A stretch of 64,000 nucleotides of DNA from Sinotaia quadrata (GCA_028829895.1 CM054178.1:90771558-90835557); one strand, 5' to 3'. Positions 45,966 to 57,751 are shown, counted from the first letter of the stretch. Notes: generated by a model from the sequence alone, not told the origin. A program made the numbers and translations.

Positions 45966-46719
45966 AAATTACATGTGGAATGAGCGAAATACTCACTTGT
46001 GTTGCTTTTTACGGCTGACAGTAAACAATTGCTCATTAGTATTCATCTACAAATTTGCATGAAAGCATTCTTCGCGATTGTATTTCAATAGCAAATTCTA
46101 ACAGTTAAACGACCTGACAATTTCTAGTCGCCAAAGAGAGACTCATTGTTTAATGTGGACATTAATCTCTTGTCTCTGTTTAGCTTCCCTTTAAATCTTT
46201 TGCATCTCACCGTCCCATCATTGTCCACTATTTTCCCTAACTCATAACCACCCCGCATACGTCATAATATTAGTATTTGTTTGGGAGTAAATTGTGTGTT
46301 GTAGCGCGGCTTCTGCAAAATTAAGAAACCAATGTCTTTGTGTCTGGAACATTTTCTTTCCTTCTGAACTGATATTCTCATCATCTCTGTCAATCTCTTC
46401 CCTCACTCGTTCTGCAGGTCTTCGCCAATGTCAGCACGAGGTGGTTTTAGGCAGTTAGTCTTGAGCGGTGTACGCATTGAAATGACATTCTTTCGTCTGC
46501 TCTCCATCAGCAAATGTACAGATTTGTTACTTTCTTTTCTTTTTTTCATTTCGTTCTTCCCTTTTCTGTATTTTTTTCTTACAGGGCGACGCGATAACCA
46601 GCGTGCAAGAGGATATATTGACGTAACTGATGACAACTTTGAGGGCCGAAGAAGTGTCGGCAGTACGGCTTCTAGCTAGCGGCGGTAGGGTGTCTGACTG
46701 GTGGAGAATTGTAATCACT
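45966..46719. other. Single-copy stretch
   Basis: There is no supported gene. A TTTTTTTCTTACAG acceptor-like sequence ends at 46584 and is followed by 30-odd open codons to a TAG at 46677-46679. See the findings for why this is only a weak exon candidate. Confidence 0.4.

Positions 46720-46758
<39 letters not shown>
46720..46758. repeat. (CT)n microsatellite
   Basis: About 37 bp of pure CT. Confidence 0.98.
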
Positions 46759-46760
<2 letters not shown>

Positions 46761-47666
46761 CGAACACGCGTACATACACGATCATATTAATAAGAACAGC
46801 AGCAAAACAGCTTGTGAAAAATGACTCTCCACAAACAACCTATAAGCTGACCATGCGTGAACGAACACACACACACGCGCGTGCGTGCGCGAACATGCAG
46901 TGGAAACGTAGTTTTGAATCCAGTGAACAGACTTGTCGTTCTTTGAGAAGCAGTACCAGAAGTGGGAACGATAAGCGGGGGCATCTTGACCGGAAACAGT
47001 TCGTTTACTGAGCATTGCCTGTTCATTTCTCTTCTTCAAAAATCGTGTGCCAAAAAGATTAGCAAGCGATGACGATAACGACAGGAGTGAAATTGAAGTG
47101 AGACAACAACGACGATGATGAAAGTAATAATCACTATTTACAGTTGTTAGAGGATTTATTTCAAATCAGAGATTAGGATGTCTCGATCAACCCAGTTACA
47201 AGAAAAAATTACAAAAACAGAAGAAAAATTCCTACGAAAAGTTACAAGAAAAAATACACATAAACATTTACAAGAAAAATACTCAAAACAAAATGTAAAG
47301 TGTTTTCATATATGAATTCCATTGCATGAGCCACACCTTTGAAAATGATCATACGCTCCTAGATGTAGGTCATGGCCTTTCAGGGATTTGCCATTGTTAT
47401 GTTAGTTGAGATTACAAGAGCTAGGTGTTTATATGCAATTTACCAATTCAATATTGTCTGAACCTAGAATCGATTCTTCCTCCCCTCCCCCAACACAAAA
47501 ACACACACTCTTTCTGAAGACTGTAACGTTTTTCAGGTTTATTGAAGGCCATAACTGGTTTGTTGCAGTTTGAATCCTCGTATACATTCATAGTATTCTG
47601 TATAGTTTTCTCCACATCTAACAGTCAGGTCGTGACAGTATTGTACATGATTTTCAGTGGCGGGGT

Positions 47667-47703
<37 letters not shown>

Positions 47704-48062
47704 ACGTTACCATTGTGTCAAGTTATCATCACCCAATGTAACAAGAACATTCCAAAGCAAATTTCCTTTAACTGTATGCATAGCTTAACTAGGTCAGTTA
47801 ATGCCATATTCGACATGTTTTATGAGGCAAACGTTATTTTAATACAGTTTCGTGACATGTCACACTAAGACTAAATGTTTATCAACTGGGCCTGCGTTTG
47901 ACATAAATTATTAGTCGACGTATCAAGTGACTACTTTACTAATTATGTAGGTCATTGTTTCCTGACTCATCTGACAAGATGTAAAATTACTACCGTAGAC
48001 ACACTGAGTGACCGCTTTATTGGTTATGTAGGTCAAGAGTTTGCTGACACAACTCAAAGAGT
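46759..48062. other. Single-copy stretch with a short (GT)n
   Basis: There is no gene. A (GT)n tract lies at about 47668-47701. AAGTTACAAGAAAAA-type phrases recur at 47200-47285. TAATTATGTAGGTCA and TGGTTATGTAGGTCA near 47940 and 48020 are a weak ~77-bp repeat. Confidence 0.45.
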
Positions 48063-48290
48063 TTGCTGACGCACATGAGAAGTGATACTCCTCTTGAAAT
48101 ATTCAGCATTGCTTGGGCCCTTTTCTTGTACAGGAGTTGCAGGATTGCCTTGCACAACTCGGTTGGAAATATTCCAGATTTTAACACAGTGTTAAATACA
48201 TCATCCAAGCAAGATACAAATGCGCCTGATGTATTCGCCAGTTTAATTGATTAGACCATCAGGCACAGCTGCCTTGTTTGCGTCACTGAC
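48063..48290 (-). pseudogene. LINE reverse-transcriptase relic
   Basis: Read on the minus strand, AAVPDGLIN (about 48246-48272) corresponds to the A-x-P-D-G-[LI] motif at the N-terminal side of LINE RT domains. A frame change leads to FNTVLKSGIFPTELCKAILQ, then LYKKRAQ and SRGVSLL, matching the usual order (ExG-x-FP, A-x-x-x-P-x-YKK, N-x-RGISLL) in RT blocks 0 to 2. Only about 75 codons survive and there is at least one frameshift plus stops. The catalytic FADD-type block is absent. This part of the ORF is not represented in the LINE end at 6399-6920, so whether the two are one family cannot be judged. Confidence 0.75.
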
Positions 48291-49109
48291 GTCAGTCTCG
48301 GTGGTGTCAGAATTCCTTTACTTATCCAAAACGGGTGTCTTATCCAACATGGGTGAGTTGGGTGGCGTATCCATCACGAGTGTCTCACGTGGTTCCAACG
48401 TCTTATCACGTCACATACGTCAGTCTCACTTGTGTCAGAATTCAGTTACTCTTTCAACACAGACATCTCCCGTAATCAGGTTTTGCATGTCTGATTGCAT
48501 CGAATATGTTAATCTCATTTGTATTAGTTACTCATCTCAGAGATTGATTTTTTTGTTGTTGTTAATTTGTTTTTTCGTATCTTCTGGCTAATCAGTACTA
48601 GCGCCACGTTGATAGATACCGATTTATAGTGATGAGAAACTAATGCTTGATGATAAAAGGATTTTAATTTTTAGCTTTCCTTTTCCGCTTATTCCATAAT
48701 AAAATACATGTTTTTCATTTTGTCGGGTGTGACCAATAACGACAGTCTACGATTGGTTTCATGCAAAAGCTGCAGCGTGCGAATGGGAGGAGAGTGGCAC
48801 ACGACTGAAACATGTGTAGTCACATTCAACCAGCTATTTATAGATCACAATCTGTTATCGGTCATTTTACCATGTCATCGTTAATGCTTTTATTGTATTA
48901 AAACCTTAGTAAGGTGTCACAATAAGCGCATCACGTATTAATCAAATCACCATGCTTCACTTATTGGTATTATTAACGAATCTCCGTTACTGGCTTTATT
49001 ACTAACATGTCTATGATGATGATAATAATAATAATACGACTCTCCTGTTTTGGGCCAAAGTAAATTTCTCGGGTGATGGCAAACATCGAATGCTTCGTTT
49101 AATGCTCAA
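48291..49109. other. Single-copy spacer
   Basis: There is no gene. A perfect 12-bp palindrome ACTGACGTCAGT (CRE-like) lies at 48285-48296, at the edge of the LINE relic. Weak TCACG/GTGTC phrases recur at 48290-48440. Confidence 0.45.
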
Positions 49110-49402
49110 ATGACTGTGCCTCAGTTCTTTGGGTCACATTACGTATCATGCCTCAGTTCTTTGGGTCACATTACGTATCATGCCTCAGTTCTTTGGGTCA
49201 CATCACATGTATCATGCCTCAGTTCTTTGGGTCACATTACGTATCATGCCTCAGTTCTTTGGGTCACATTACGTATCATGCCTCAGTTCTTTGGGTCACA
49301 TTACATGTATCATGCCTCAGTTCTTTGGGTCACATTACATGTATCATGCCTCAGTTCTTTGGGTCACATTACATGTATCATGCCTCAGTTTTTAGTCATA
49401 TT
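49110..49402. repeat. 32-34-bp minisatellite, 8-9 copies
   Basis: The unit CCTCAGTTCTTTGGGTCACA plus TTACGTATCATG occurs in two length forms, with GTATCATG or ATGTATCATG. The longer form dominates the right half. Frames through it are artefacts. Confidence 0.96.
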
Positions 49403-49758
49403 ACAGATTTTATTCATCATCAGTGCCATTTCCCAGGATAACTTCAACGAAACCTCAGTGCCTTTGTTAAGAAAACTTCGACAATTCTAATTTCAACTGA
49501 AGCACAGTCCAGTTATTTTTAAAAAAATCGACATTCTTCAAGCTACTTTCCAACACTGCGTCAACTAAGCCTCACTTCATTTATTCAGAATAGTTCGATT
49601 CTTTCCAAGTCAAGGCCACGTTCCAACACTTTCAACTACAATATTCCAAATGTTTTCGGCGTTTCACAGCATTTTACAACACGTCAACGTAAAACATCAT
49701 TATCCCTCTAAGCAGTCTATCGTGTGAAGAATCTCATGGAAATTAAATATAGACAAGC

Positions 49759-49760
<2 letters not shown>
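49403..49760. other. Single-copy spacer
   Basis: I see nothing supported here. Confidence 0.5.
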
Positions 49761-49837
<77 letters not shown>

Positions 49838-49868
49838 GGAGAGAGGGAGAGAGAGGGGGGGGGGAGAG
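49761..49868. repeat. (GA)n microsatellite and purine tract
   Basis: About 70 bp of pure GA are followed by GGGAAAAGGAGAGAGGG and a G-rich end; the whole ~105 bp is purine on the + strand. Confidence 0.98.
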
Positions 49869-50510
49869 TTTATCGCTTTTCAATAGCTAGGCAGCAGTGA
49901 TGAGGGCGAGAAGCATGAAGAGGCAGTGATGGTCATACTTGATGACCATAATAAATGGAACAACGATTTGAGAAATGTCATTTTAAACTTCAGAAATAAG
50001 CTGTAAAAACGGCATTTGATGATATCAAGAACATCAAAGTATCGCTTTCTGCATGGTAATCAATTATTTAGACATTGAATTTATGAAACATTGAAATTTG
50101 ACAACTATTACATGATTTTATTTTATTTTTTCATCTAAAAGGTATTATGTTGAACTATAATCGTTTTCCATTTTATTTCTCTCGCTACCCACCCCCCTCG
50201 CGCCACCAAATGCGTTTGTAAATCAGTAAAATGATTATCACTACTTTGAGCTATGTTTAGATATGTATGTTGTGTTTTTGTAAGAACTGTATACTCTTAG
50301 AATAATCATCCTTTGCTTAGTGGTTAACTGTATGTTTCATAGTGCTTAAGATCAATTTTATTTTTAATATAACCAACCGTAGTTCAGTATATTAAATGGA
50401 TTTTTTAATACTATAGATTATTAACACGGTCTTTATTCAATGAATTATGTTATATTGTGTATGATCTGAATCAATATACTGTTCGAGTAATTAAACTCTG
50501 CTTGCAGTTA
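49869..50510. other. AT-rich spacer
   Basis: I see nothing supported here. Confidence 0.5.
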
Positions 50511-50680
50511 GTGAAGAAGGGCTTTCATAATATTGACTCATTTGATTACTACTATATTGCTTTAATGGTTGCCATTCACACACCTGTAAATAATTGTGAA
50601 GAAGGGACATCCTTAACAATGTGTCACTTGATTATTATTACTGTAATTATTGCCATTCACAAACACGTGTGTAATGTTAA
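50511..50680. repeat. ~84-bp tandem duplication
   Basis: Two diverged copies start GTGAAGAAGG (50511 and 50595) and share TTGATTA-TA-TA and TTGCCATTCACA-AC. A 106-codon frame across this region starts with GTG and is probably an accident. Confidence 0.8.
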
Positions 50681-50786
50681 TTCGAAGCAGTGGGTGCTTG
50701 ACGTAGAAACGTTTTCTCTCACAGACACTTCGTGCCCCTGGTGTAGTTTTACGCTTGAGGTTAAATTAGAATCTTAAGCGTCCTTT

Positions 50787-50938
50787 AATCTGTCGAGACT
50801 TTCTGTTGTGACTATTCACTGCTTTACTACATTACAAACCTGTCGAGACTTTCTGTTGTGACTATTCACTGCTTTACTACATTACAAACCTGTCGAGACT
50901 TTCTGTTGTGACTATTCACTGCTTTACTACATTACAAT
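50787..50938. repeat. 50-bp minisatellite, 3 copies
   Basis: The unit CTGTCGAGACTTTCTGTTGT plus GACTATTCACTGCTTTACTA and CATTACAAAC shows three virtually identical copies, indicating recent duplication. Confidence 0.97.
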
Positions 50939-51580
50939 CGATGACTACGTCATTCGCCTGGCTGGAAATTTTCTTTTTATTGAAACCTTTTGTACAATCA
51001 ATGCGTTTTCGTTTGTTATCTGCCTAGGACACTCTTCACAGTCAACCCTATTTGTCAAAAGCAATGTGAATGTCAAATTGGTAAGCTATCTTCATGCTTA
51101 TTTGTAATCTCGTGACTTACTGAATGTCAGCTGGTCCCAACCGTGATCAGTCTTTGCCTGTTTAAATGGACTCTAAGAATTGTTTCTGTTAAACACTCAT
51201 TCAAAAAACAAAACAAAACAAAACTTTGCCTAAAGATCGATTTTCGACAAAAAAGGACGAGTTAACATAAAGAAAAAAAATAGAAATATTCACCAAGGGC
51301 TATAACTCACAAAGAGGGAAAAGTGTGAATGATCACTTTCCGTTCTTGTCTTCAGAAGAATTAAAACAAGGAGCCAATGCAAAACAACATTTTAAGACTT
51401 TTTTTGTTTAAACAAAAGAAAAACAGACGTTTCGTCTAAATAACCTTTAGCAGGACATTATAGTCTCCAACAACAATGATTTTATAAACAAATATATCAG
51501 TAAATAAAATTTGTTTTACATCGATAAACTCTCTTGTTTCAACGACTGTTGGAGGCAACGTATGCGAAACGTCACCTCCA
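50939..51580. other. Single-copy spacer
   Basis: There is no gene. A short (AAAAC)n run lies near 51207. Confidence 0.5.
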
Positions 51581-51667
<87 letters not shown>

Positions 51668-51676
51668 CGTGCGTAC
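51581..51676. repeat. (GT)n microsatellite
   Basis: About 85 bp of GT followed by GTGCGTGCGTGCG. Confidence 0.98.
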
Positions 51677-51732
51677 CAATATTACCAATGGAAAACACAG
51701 TCTGTTAATGGAATAAAATATGACACCTGTTA

Positions 51733-51940
51733 TTCAAAACATGGTGTCTGCTGTACAGTCAGAGTATGTGACATCCATTCCCGAAATATATGTTGTCTGC
51801 TGTGAGCACAACAAACCACATCCCTTCTTTCCATACACGTTGTCTGCTGTGAGACACAACAATTCACACCCCTTCTTTCCATAAACACTGTTTGCTTTGA
51901 GACACAAAAAAATAATACCCCTTCTTTCCAAAGAAGTTCT
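51733..51940. repeat. ~51-bp minisatellite, 4 copies
   Basis: The unit contains GTTGTCTGCTGTGAG, ACACAACAA-TCACA and CCCCTTCTTTCCATA-ACAC. The outer copies are diverged. Confidence 0.88.
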
Positions 51941-52024
51941 GTGCTATATGGCCAGGACAGACTGTGTTAATATAAAACGTTATTACTTTAAAACCAAAGT
52001 TATGTAATGCATCTGCTGTGAGGC

Positions 52025-52258
52025 TGCAATAAGTTGTACTTAATTGAGTACTACATTTCATTCTGTGACATACACTACACTTAATTGTGTACATTTCATT
52101 CTGTGACATGCACTACACTTAACTGAGTACTACATTTCATTCTGTGACATACACTACACTTAATTGAGTACTACATTTCATTCTGTGACATGCACTACAC
52201 TTAATTGTGTACATTTCATTCTGTGACAATGCACTACACTTAATTGAGCACTACATAC
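52025..52258. repeat. 36/41-bp minisatellite, 6 copies
   Basis: The unit CACTACACTTAATTGAGTAC plus TACATTTCATTCTGTGACATG comes in a 41-bp form and a ~36-bp form lacking the second TAC step (TTAATTGTGTACATTTC). The two forms alternate. Confidence 0.94.
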
Positions 52259-52261
52259 TGT

Positions 52262-52620
52262 CACGGTAAGGCAACAAAATGTTACAAATATGTGTGCATT
52301 ACAATTTGTCATTATTAGGTCACAAAATATTATAAATATCTATCCATTACATGTTGTCATAGGACAAAATATTATAAACATCTATGAATTACATGTCATT
52401 TATAAAACCACAAAATATTACAAATGTCTGTACAGTACAAGTGGTCACTGTAAGATCACTTATAATTATATACCACACCCATTTGTGCATTATATTGTGT
52501 ATTAAATTTTGTCTCTATATGGTCAATATATATATTACATTCATTTGTGTATTATATTTTATATCTGTAATGCCACTTTATATACTACATTCATTTGTGC
52601 ATTACATGTTGTTCAATGGA
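52262..52620. repeat. ~40-bp degenerate minisatellite
   Basis: Recurring phrases are ACAAAATATTATAAA-ATCTAT, CCATTACATGTTGTCAT and later TATATTACATTCATTTGTG. About eight copies are visible and strongly diverged. Confidence 0.75.
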
Positions 52621-54317
52621 GACTGCAATAATTTATAGAACACCTAATTATGCAGCTCCCACTGTTTACTGCACGGCAATTCAAGACGTGTTTATGCAAT
52701 GCATGCATTCGTTATTACCGCTAACGTTTTCATTACGATCATGAGGTGGTTATATGCTATGCATATTAGAAATGTCAAAAAGGATGTAGATGCACTGCTC
52801 TGCACCAATGTACACAATAATAGCACACAAAATGATAAAGGCAGTTGCTTATTGTTTATTAATTGCTTATTATAATAAGCAATTAATAATTATTGATAAT
52901 CGCTGCCTACTCGCCCTCCCATTTTACTAATTTTACAAATCTTTTCCTGTGGAAAGTTTTAAAATTAATTTGACCCTCTATACTGTTGTACCCAAAGGCC
53001 CAGTTGAGACTGAGTGAAATAGGTCCTCTTAAACGATCATTAACTGTTACTGACATAACAAAAATAGAATTACACTAGATATATGTATGAATGAAGCTGA
53101 TATGTACTTGTGTCCATTAAATGGATTGAAGGTCTAATGGAGTGGATGCGTACAAAAATGATGAAGTGTAAATTTTCTTCCAGCAGTCAGGCGAAATGGT
53201 GTCATGCCAACATATATAGTTTGTCCTATTTTTATATTTTACGATGACCTGTAAAAAATGAGCAAAACACATAAAGAGAAAGTGTACATGATTTACAGTG
53301 ATTCCTGGAATGTACACATAAAAATTAATGTGTAATCTACCTCTGAGTGTTCTGACTCCTGTTTGGTCAAGATCTAGCTCAAGGCTACTAGCTGCTATCC
53401 CAGACTAAGTTACTGCATTGGCTACCATGCTACTCAACCTAGACTAATCTGTAAGTTGCTAATTCTCAGTCAGGGAAGACGTCATGTGTAAATCTATAGC
53501 TGCTCTAGAAGGCCTCATTTAAGTAACCATATTGTATTTAGCTGCAGTAACCTTTTGGAGAGAATAAACTAGGTTTGACCTGCTCTCGTCATAAGTATGC
53601 TCACTTAAAGAGTTAAAGACATTTCTGACTGACTGATATATTAAAATAGAGTATTATTTACACATATTAAGTGTATATCTAGTGTGCCACTTGTAACCTT
53701 CATCTGTTGTTAACAGTTAATTTTCTAAAGCAACTTAATTCTCTAATGGGTTTCACTCTATCCACTTTGATACTTATTAAAGTTTTGTTCATCAGACTTG
53801 CTGTTCGTTCTATCAACTATCTACAATCTTCACTGACCTGTCGTGACGGAGTGTGACCTTCGGGCTAGCCATCTATTATTTATAGATCTACCTTATGGCC
53901 AAACAATCATTTCAGTTGTGGCTTGGCTCGTGTCTCAACTGCGGGGTACGAGAGGAGGCAGTTTGGCACACAGTGACAACATTTATAGTCATATTCATCC
54001 ATCCACACGTTAAATCTTTCCACCCCCGCCACAGAGGTAAAGTTACGTCCAACACAATCTGGAATCAAATCTATTGATATCGCGGTACAGTGACATAAGT
54101 CAATCACACGTTCTTTTTACCAAAAACAAAAGCAAGGATCCTAAAAGAAAAAAGAAAAGAACACAAATGAGCAAGATGACGTACACAAGATTAACAGTGG
54201 AGACTATTATAAATAGGTTCACACAGAAAGATGATTTCTATAAAATGAATGCAAAAGAAAGAACACACACACGCGCACACACACACACACACGGATTAGA
54301 ATAAAGTTTAATGAAGG
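52621..54317. other. 1.7-kb single-copy stretch
   Basis: There is no gene. It holds the 30-bp palindrome listed separately and a CA tract at about 54266-54293. Confidence 0.5.
52858..52887. repeat. 30-bp perfect palindrome
   Basis: The left arm ATTAATTGCTTATTA is followed immediately by its exact reverse complement TAATAAGCAATTAAT, with no spacer. It could extrude as a cruciform or be a hairpin in RNA. Confidence 0.95.
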
Positions 54318-55046
54318 CAACCAGCTGAGCACACAGAGATTAATACAAGAAATAGGAGGAGGAGAGAAATATGCATGGCATTAATTAGACACAGAGATTA
54401 ATACAAGAAATAGGAGGAGGAGAGAAATATGCATGGCATTAATTAGACACAGAGATTAATACAAGAAATAGGAGGAGGAGAGAAATATGCATGGCATTAA
54501 TTAGACACAGAGATTAATACAAGAAATAGGAGGAGGAGAGAAATATGCATGGCATTAATTAGACAAAGAGATTAATACAAGAAATAGGAGGAGGAGAGAA
54601 ATATGCATGGCATTAATTAGACACAGAGATTAATACAAGAAATAGGAGGAGAGAAATATGCATGGCATTAATTAGACACAGAGATTAATACAAGAAATAG
54701 GAGGAGGAGAGAAATATGCATGGCATTAATTAGACACAGAGATTAATACAAGAAATAGGAGGAGGAGAGAAATATGCATGGCATTAATTAGACAAAGAGA
54801 TTAATACAAGAAATAGGAGGAGGAGAGAAATATGCATGGCATTAATTAGACAAAGATATTAATACAAGAAATAGGAGGAGGAGAGAAATATGCATGGCAT
54901 TAATTAGACAAAGATATTAATACAAGAAATAGGAGGAGGAGAGAAATATGCATGGCATTAATTAGACAAAGAGATTAATACAAGAAATATGAGGAGGAGA
55001 GAAATATGCATGGAATTAATTAGAAAAAGATATTAATACCAATGCA
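54318..55046. repeat. 58-bp minisatellite, ~12 copies
   Basis: The unit TAGACACAGAGATTAATACA plus AGAAATAGGAGGAGGAGAGA and AATATGCATGGCATTAAT is highly homogeneous. One copy lacks one GGA (54648), and a series of CAAAGA(G/T)ATT variants dominates the right third. Confidence 0.98.
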
Positions 55047-55176
55047 AAACAATGATAACGACAATAGATTACATCATTTAATCAAGAAACATATGACAAA
55101 TGATACGATAACCAAAAAATAATGGACATAAATGATGGACACAAATGAGACGGTCAAGAATTACGATGAACAAAGA

Positions 55177-55278
55177 AAACATATTGGAAGGAGATGAACA
55201 CAGTGTGATAATATTGGAAGGAGATGAACACAGTATGATAATATTGGAAGGAGATGAACACATTATGATAATATTCAG
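55177..55278. repeat. 30-bp minisatellite, 3 copies
   Basis: The unit ATATTGGAAGGAGATGAACA plus CAGTATGATA. The final copy leads into ATATTCAGAGG. Confidence 0.95.
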
Positions 55279-55624
55279 AGGATCGTCAGGTTAACAAATG
55301 TACATTTTTAATCAGTTACATTTTATTACATGTTTCTAAGTGATCATAGAAAGTATAGTTTAATACACATACTATTTTGAAAATCATAAACAATCCAGAA
55401 TCAGAATCCCGTAAAAAAAAAAATCATTAAAATAAAGCATAAACAAACCAATCGCCTTACTCATTCTATCTTTTTTCCTCTAGCTACCTAACAACAGTTA
55501 TCGTATTGTGTACTTTAAATATAATGTGAACGCGCGTGTGTTTGTGCTTGCGGCGCGTAAAATTTTGTATTTCCTATGTTCATTCGTGAGCGCGTGCGTG
55601 TATAATTATGCTTGCTGTGCAGGT
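55279..55624. other. Spacer
   Basis: I see nothing supported here. Confidence 0.5.
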
Positions 55625-55716
55625 GTGAATTTGTCTTGCCAATATTTGTGTATTTATATATGTCTTTGTGAGTTTGTCCTGCCAATATTTGTGCATTTAT
55701 ATATGTCTTTGTGAGA
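55625..55716. repeat. ~43-bp tandem duplication
   Basis: Two copies of TTTGTC-TGCCAATATTTGTG plus ATTTATATATGTCTTTGTGAG. Confidence 0.92.
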
Positions 55717-56230
55717 ATATGATTGTCATCGGAGTTCAGCAACTAGTATTAGGATTCTAGACGGATCAGATGACCGACTGTTTGTAACAAGCATTTGGTG
55801 GCCTGGTGAGCATTCCAGATGAGTAGTCCCTCCATTCATCGCCTCGTGTCATCATGCACTTAGTCAGATTAAAAGACGGGTCCAAGTGGCACTTTCTGTG
55901 GGTTGCGGTCTCGCGTCCTGTTCAAACAACCACTCCTATGTCTACATCTCCACGGAGAACCTTCCGGACTATGGGACAAGTCGGTTCTATTTAACACGGA
56001 GACCAAATTCCTTGTAATCACTGAAGTCAAGGGCATATTTCAGCACTTGGTGAGAAGAAAAAGAAAGTTGTGTGTGTGTGAGGGAAGGGGGGGGTGGCTG
56101 CTGGCATGCGGATGCAAGTTCGTGTGAGGATGTGTGTTTGTGTAAGTTGGATGAAATGTAATACTTTAATTTAGTTTCGTTTGATTAAATTCAGTAATTG
56201 TCTTTACGATCAAAAGAAATCACAACTGTT
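55717..56230. other. Single-copy spacer
   Basis: There is no gene. A 74-codon plus frame at 55903-56127 ends in GGG/TGT-rich low-complexity sequence. Confidence 0.5.
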
Positions 56231-56361
56231 GACTAGATGGTCGAGATATATATATAGAGAGAGACTAAATGGTCGAGGTATACATACACATAGACACACA
56301 ATATATGTATTCATATATATAGAGAGAGAGAGAATAGAGAGAGAGACTAGACGGTCGAGGC

Positions 56362-56409
<48 letters not shown>
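56231..56409. repeat. ATAGAGAG-rich repeat ending in (GATA)n
   Basis: Three diverged copies of AGA-GGTCGAG-TATA plus AT- and AG-rich bases are followed by about 48 bp of GATA at 56362-56409. Confidence 0.9.
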
Positions 56410-56502
56410 TGAAGTCCACAATGGACAAGGGAAAAATTAATCCGAGGAAGTAGTAGCCGCAGGGTGGGGATGTTGTTATTGTCTATTAGAACGCTGGAAC
56501 CC

Positions 56503-56568
56503 TGACTTCTAAGGAATAGCGCGTCGGCTTAAACATTAGATCTGGAATCTTGGGTTTGGCCTTGGTTA
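56503..56568 (+). mobile_element. tRNA-Arg-like segment (SINE head or tRNA pseudogene)
   Basis: The sequence TAAGGAATAGCGCGTCGGCTT followed by TAGATCTGGAATCTTGGGTTTGGCCTTGG resembles the D-arm to T-arm part of an arginine tRNA. An A-box-like stretch is at 56517-56527, an anticodon-arm-like AGATC...GGATC-type section follows, and a degenerate B box GGGTTTGGCCTT lies at 56552-56563. There is an insertion (AAACAT) in the anticodon region, no proper acceptor stem, and the B box deviates from GGTTCGANTCC. It is therefore not a functional tRNA and fits the promoter head of a tRNA-derived SINE. Body and tail boundaries are not visible without other copies. Confidence 0.45.
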
Positions 56569-56817
56569 AGTGCTATGTTCTTATATTGACGTAATGGTGA
56601 ACTTGTTTGTGATAGGTCACATGTGTGCTGATAGAATATAGGTTAGAAGGTGCAAGAAAGTAATGGATTTCAATTTGATTGGATCAGGAGTGAGTATGGG
56701 TAAAGATGGGTGTGGTTTCAAGAACAATCATGCCTATATTTTAAAGTAATAAATTTGAACAGTCCTGACTATATTAAAGTTATCAAACTGAACAATCCAT
56801 GTATAGTCTCTTGAATG

Positions 56818-56852
<35 letters not shown>

Positions 56853-57377
56853 ATATATATATAATTTCTGATGAACAATAGGTAAAGACATACAATTGTG
56901 TAGCTGTGTTGGAGTACACAGGTTATAACAGAATTTGTGGATTAAATGAAAACAAATTAATATTTCAAAATCTAAAAATGATTATTAATACATAAACAAG
57001 TGGAAGCGTTTATTAAGAATTAGTTTATCCTTTCGACGAGGAAGTGAAATTGTTACAATTAACTTCTGTTTCAAAACTGCAGAACTCGCTAGTAATAAGG
57101 AATTAAAGATAATAGGAGGGGTCTGGAACATCTCAATACATGTGCAGATCGCTATGATAGCATGGTACCGGTGTAGACGAGCATCTTATCAGTCGCAGGT
57201 TGCCGAAATGGGAGATAATTGCGGAAGAAGTGTTCCTCCCGAGCTAGCCAGAAGTTCGTAAGTGGCTGGGGGGGGGGGAGGGGGGGAAGCGAGCAAGATG
57301 TGGCCAGCCAGGCAAGACGAGTTTTGAAAGAGTTCCAGAATTCTAAGTTTCAAAGATCAATCTGTCCTTTTGTTCTT
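56569..57377. other. Spacer with an (AT)n tract
   Basis: There is no gene. (AT)n occupies about 56819-56864 with one CT interruption. A G-rich run lies at 57268-57288. Confidence 0.55.
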
Positions 57378-57642
57378 AAAGCTGTATTCAATAATCTCTA
57401 ACTCCACTGACAAGAGAGCTGTATTCAACTATCTCTAACTCCACTGACAAGAGAGCTGTATTCAACAATCTCTAACTCCACTGACAAGAGAGCTGTATTC
57501 AATTATCTCTAACTCCACTGACAAGAGAGCTGTATTCAATTATCTCTAACTCCACTGACAAGAGAGTTGTATTCAACGATCTCTAACTCCACTGACAAGA
57601 GAGCTGTACTCAATTATCTCTAACTCCACTGACAAGAGAGCG
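57378..57642. repeat. 37-bp minisatellite, 7 copies
   Basis: The unit GAGCTGTATTCAATTATCTC plus TAACTCCACTGACAAGA differs only in AATTA/ACAA/ACTA/ACGA variants. Confidence 0.97.
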
Positions 57643-57751
57643 GAATGAAAGGACTGCACTCTTGAGCAATGGCCATGCAACTGCACTCCGGGAATTTAGG
57701 AAAGGGATTGTGGGAGAGAGAGGGGAACAGTGATAAATGCGTTCTAAGAAA
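57643..57751. other. Short spacer
   Basis: Nothing to report. Confidence 0.5.

Noticed and set aside
50457..50777. 106-codon plus frame
   Set aside because: It starts with GTG, spans an ~84-bp diverged tandem duplication, and has no domain.
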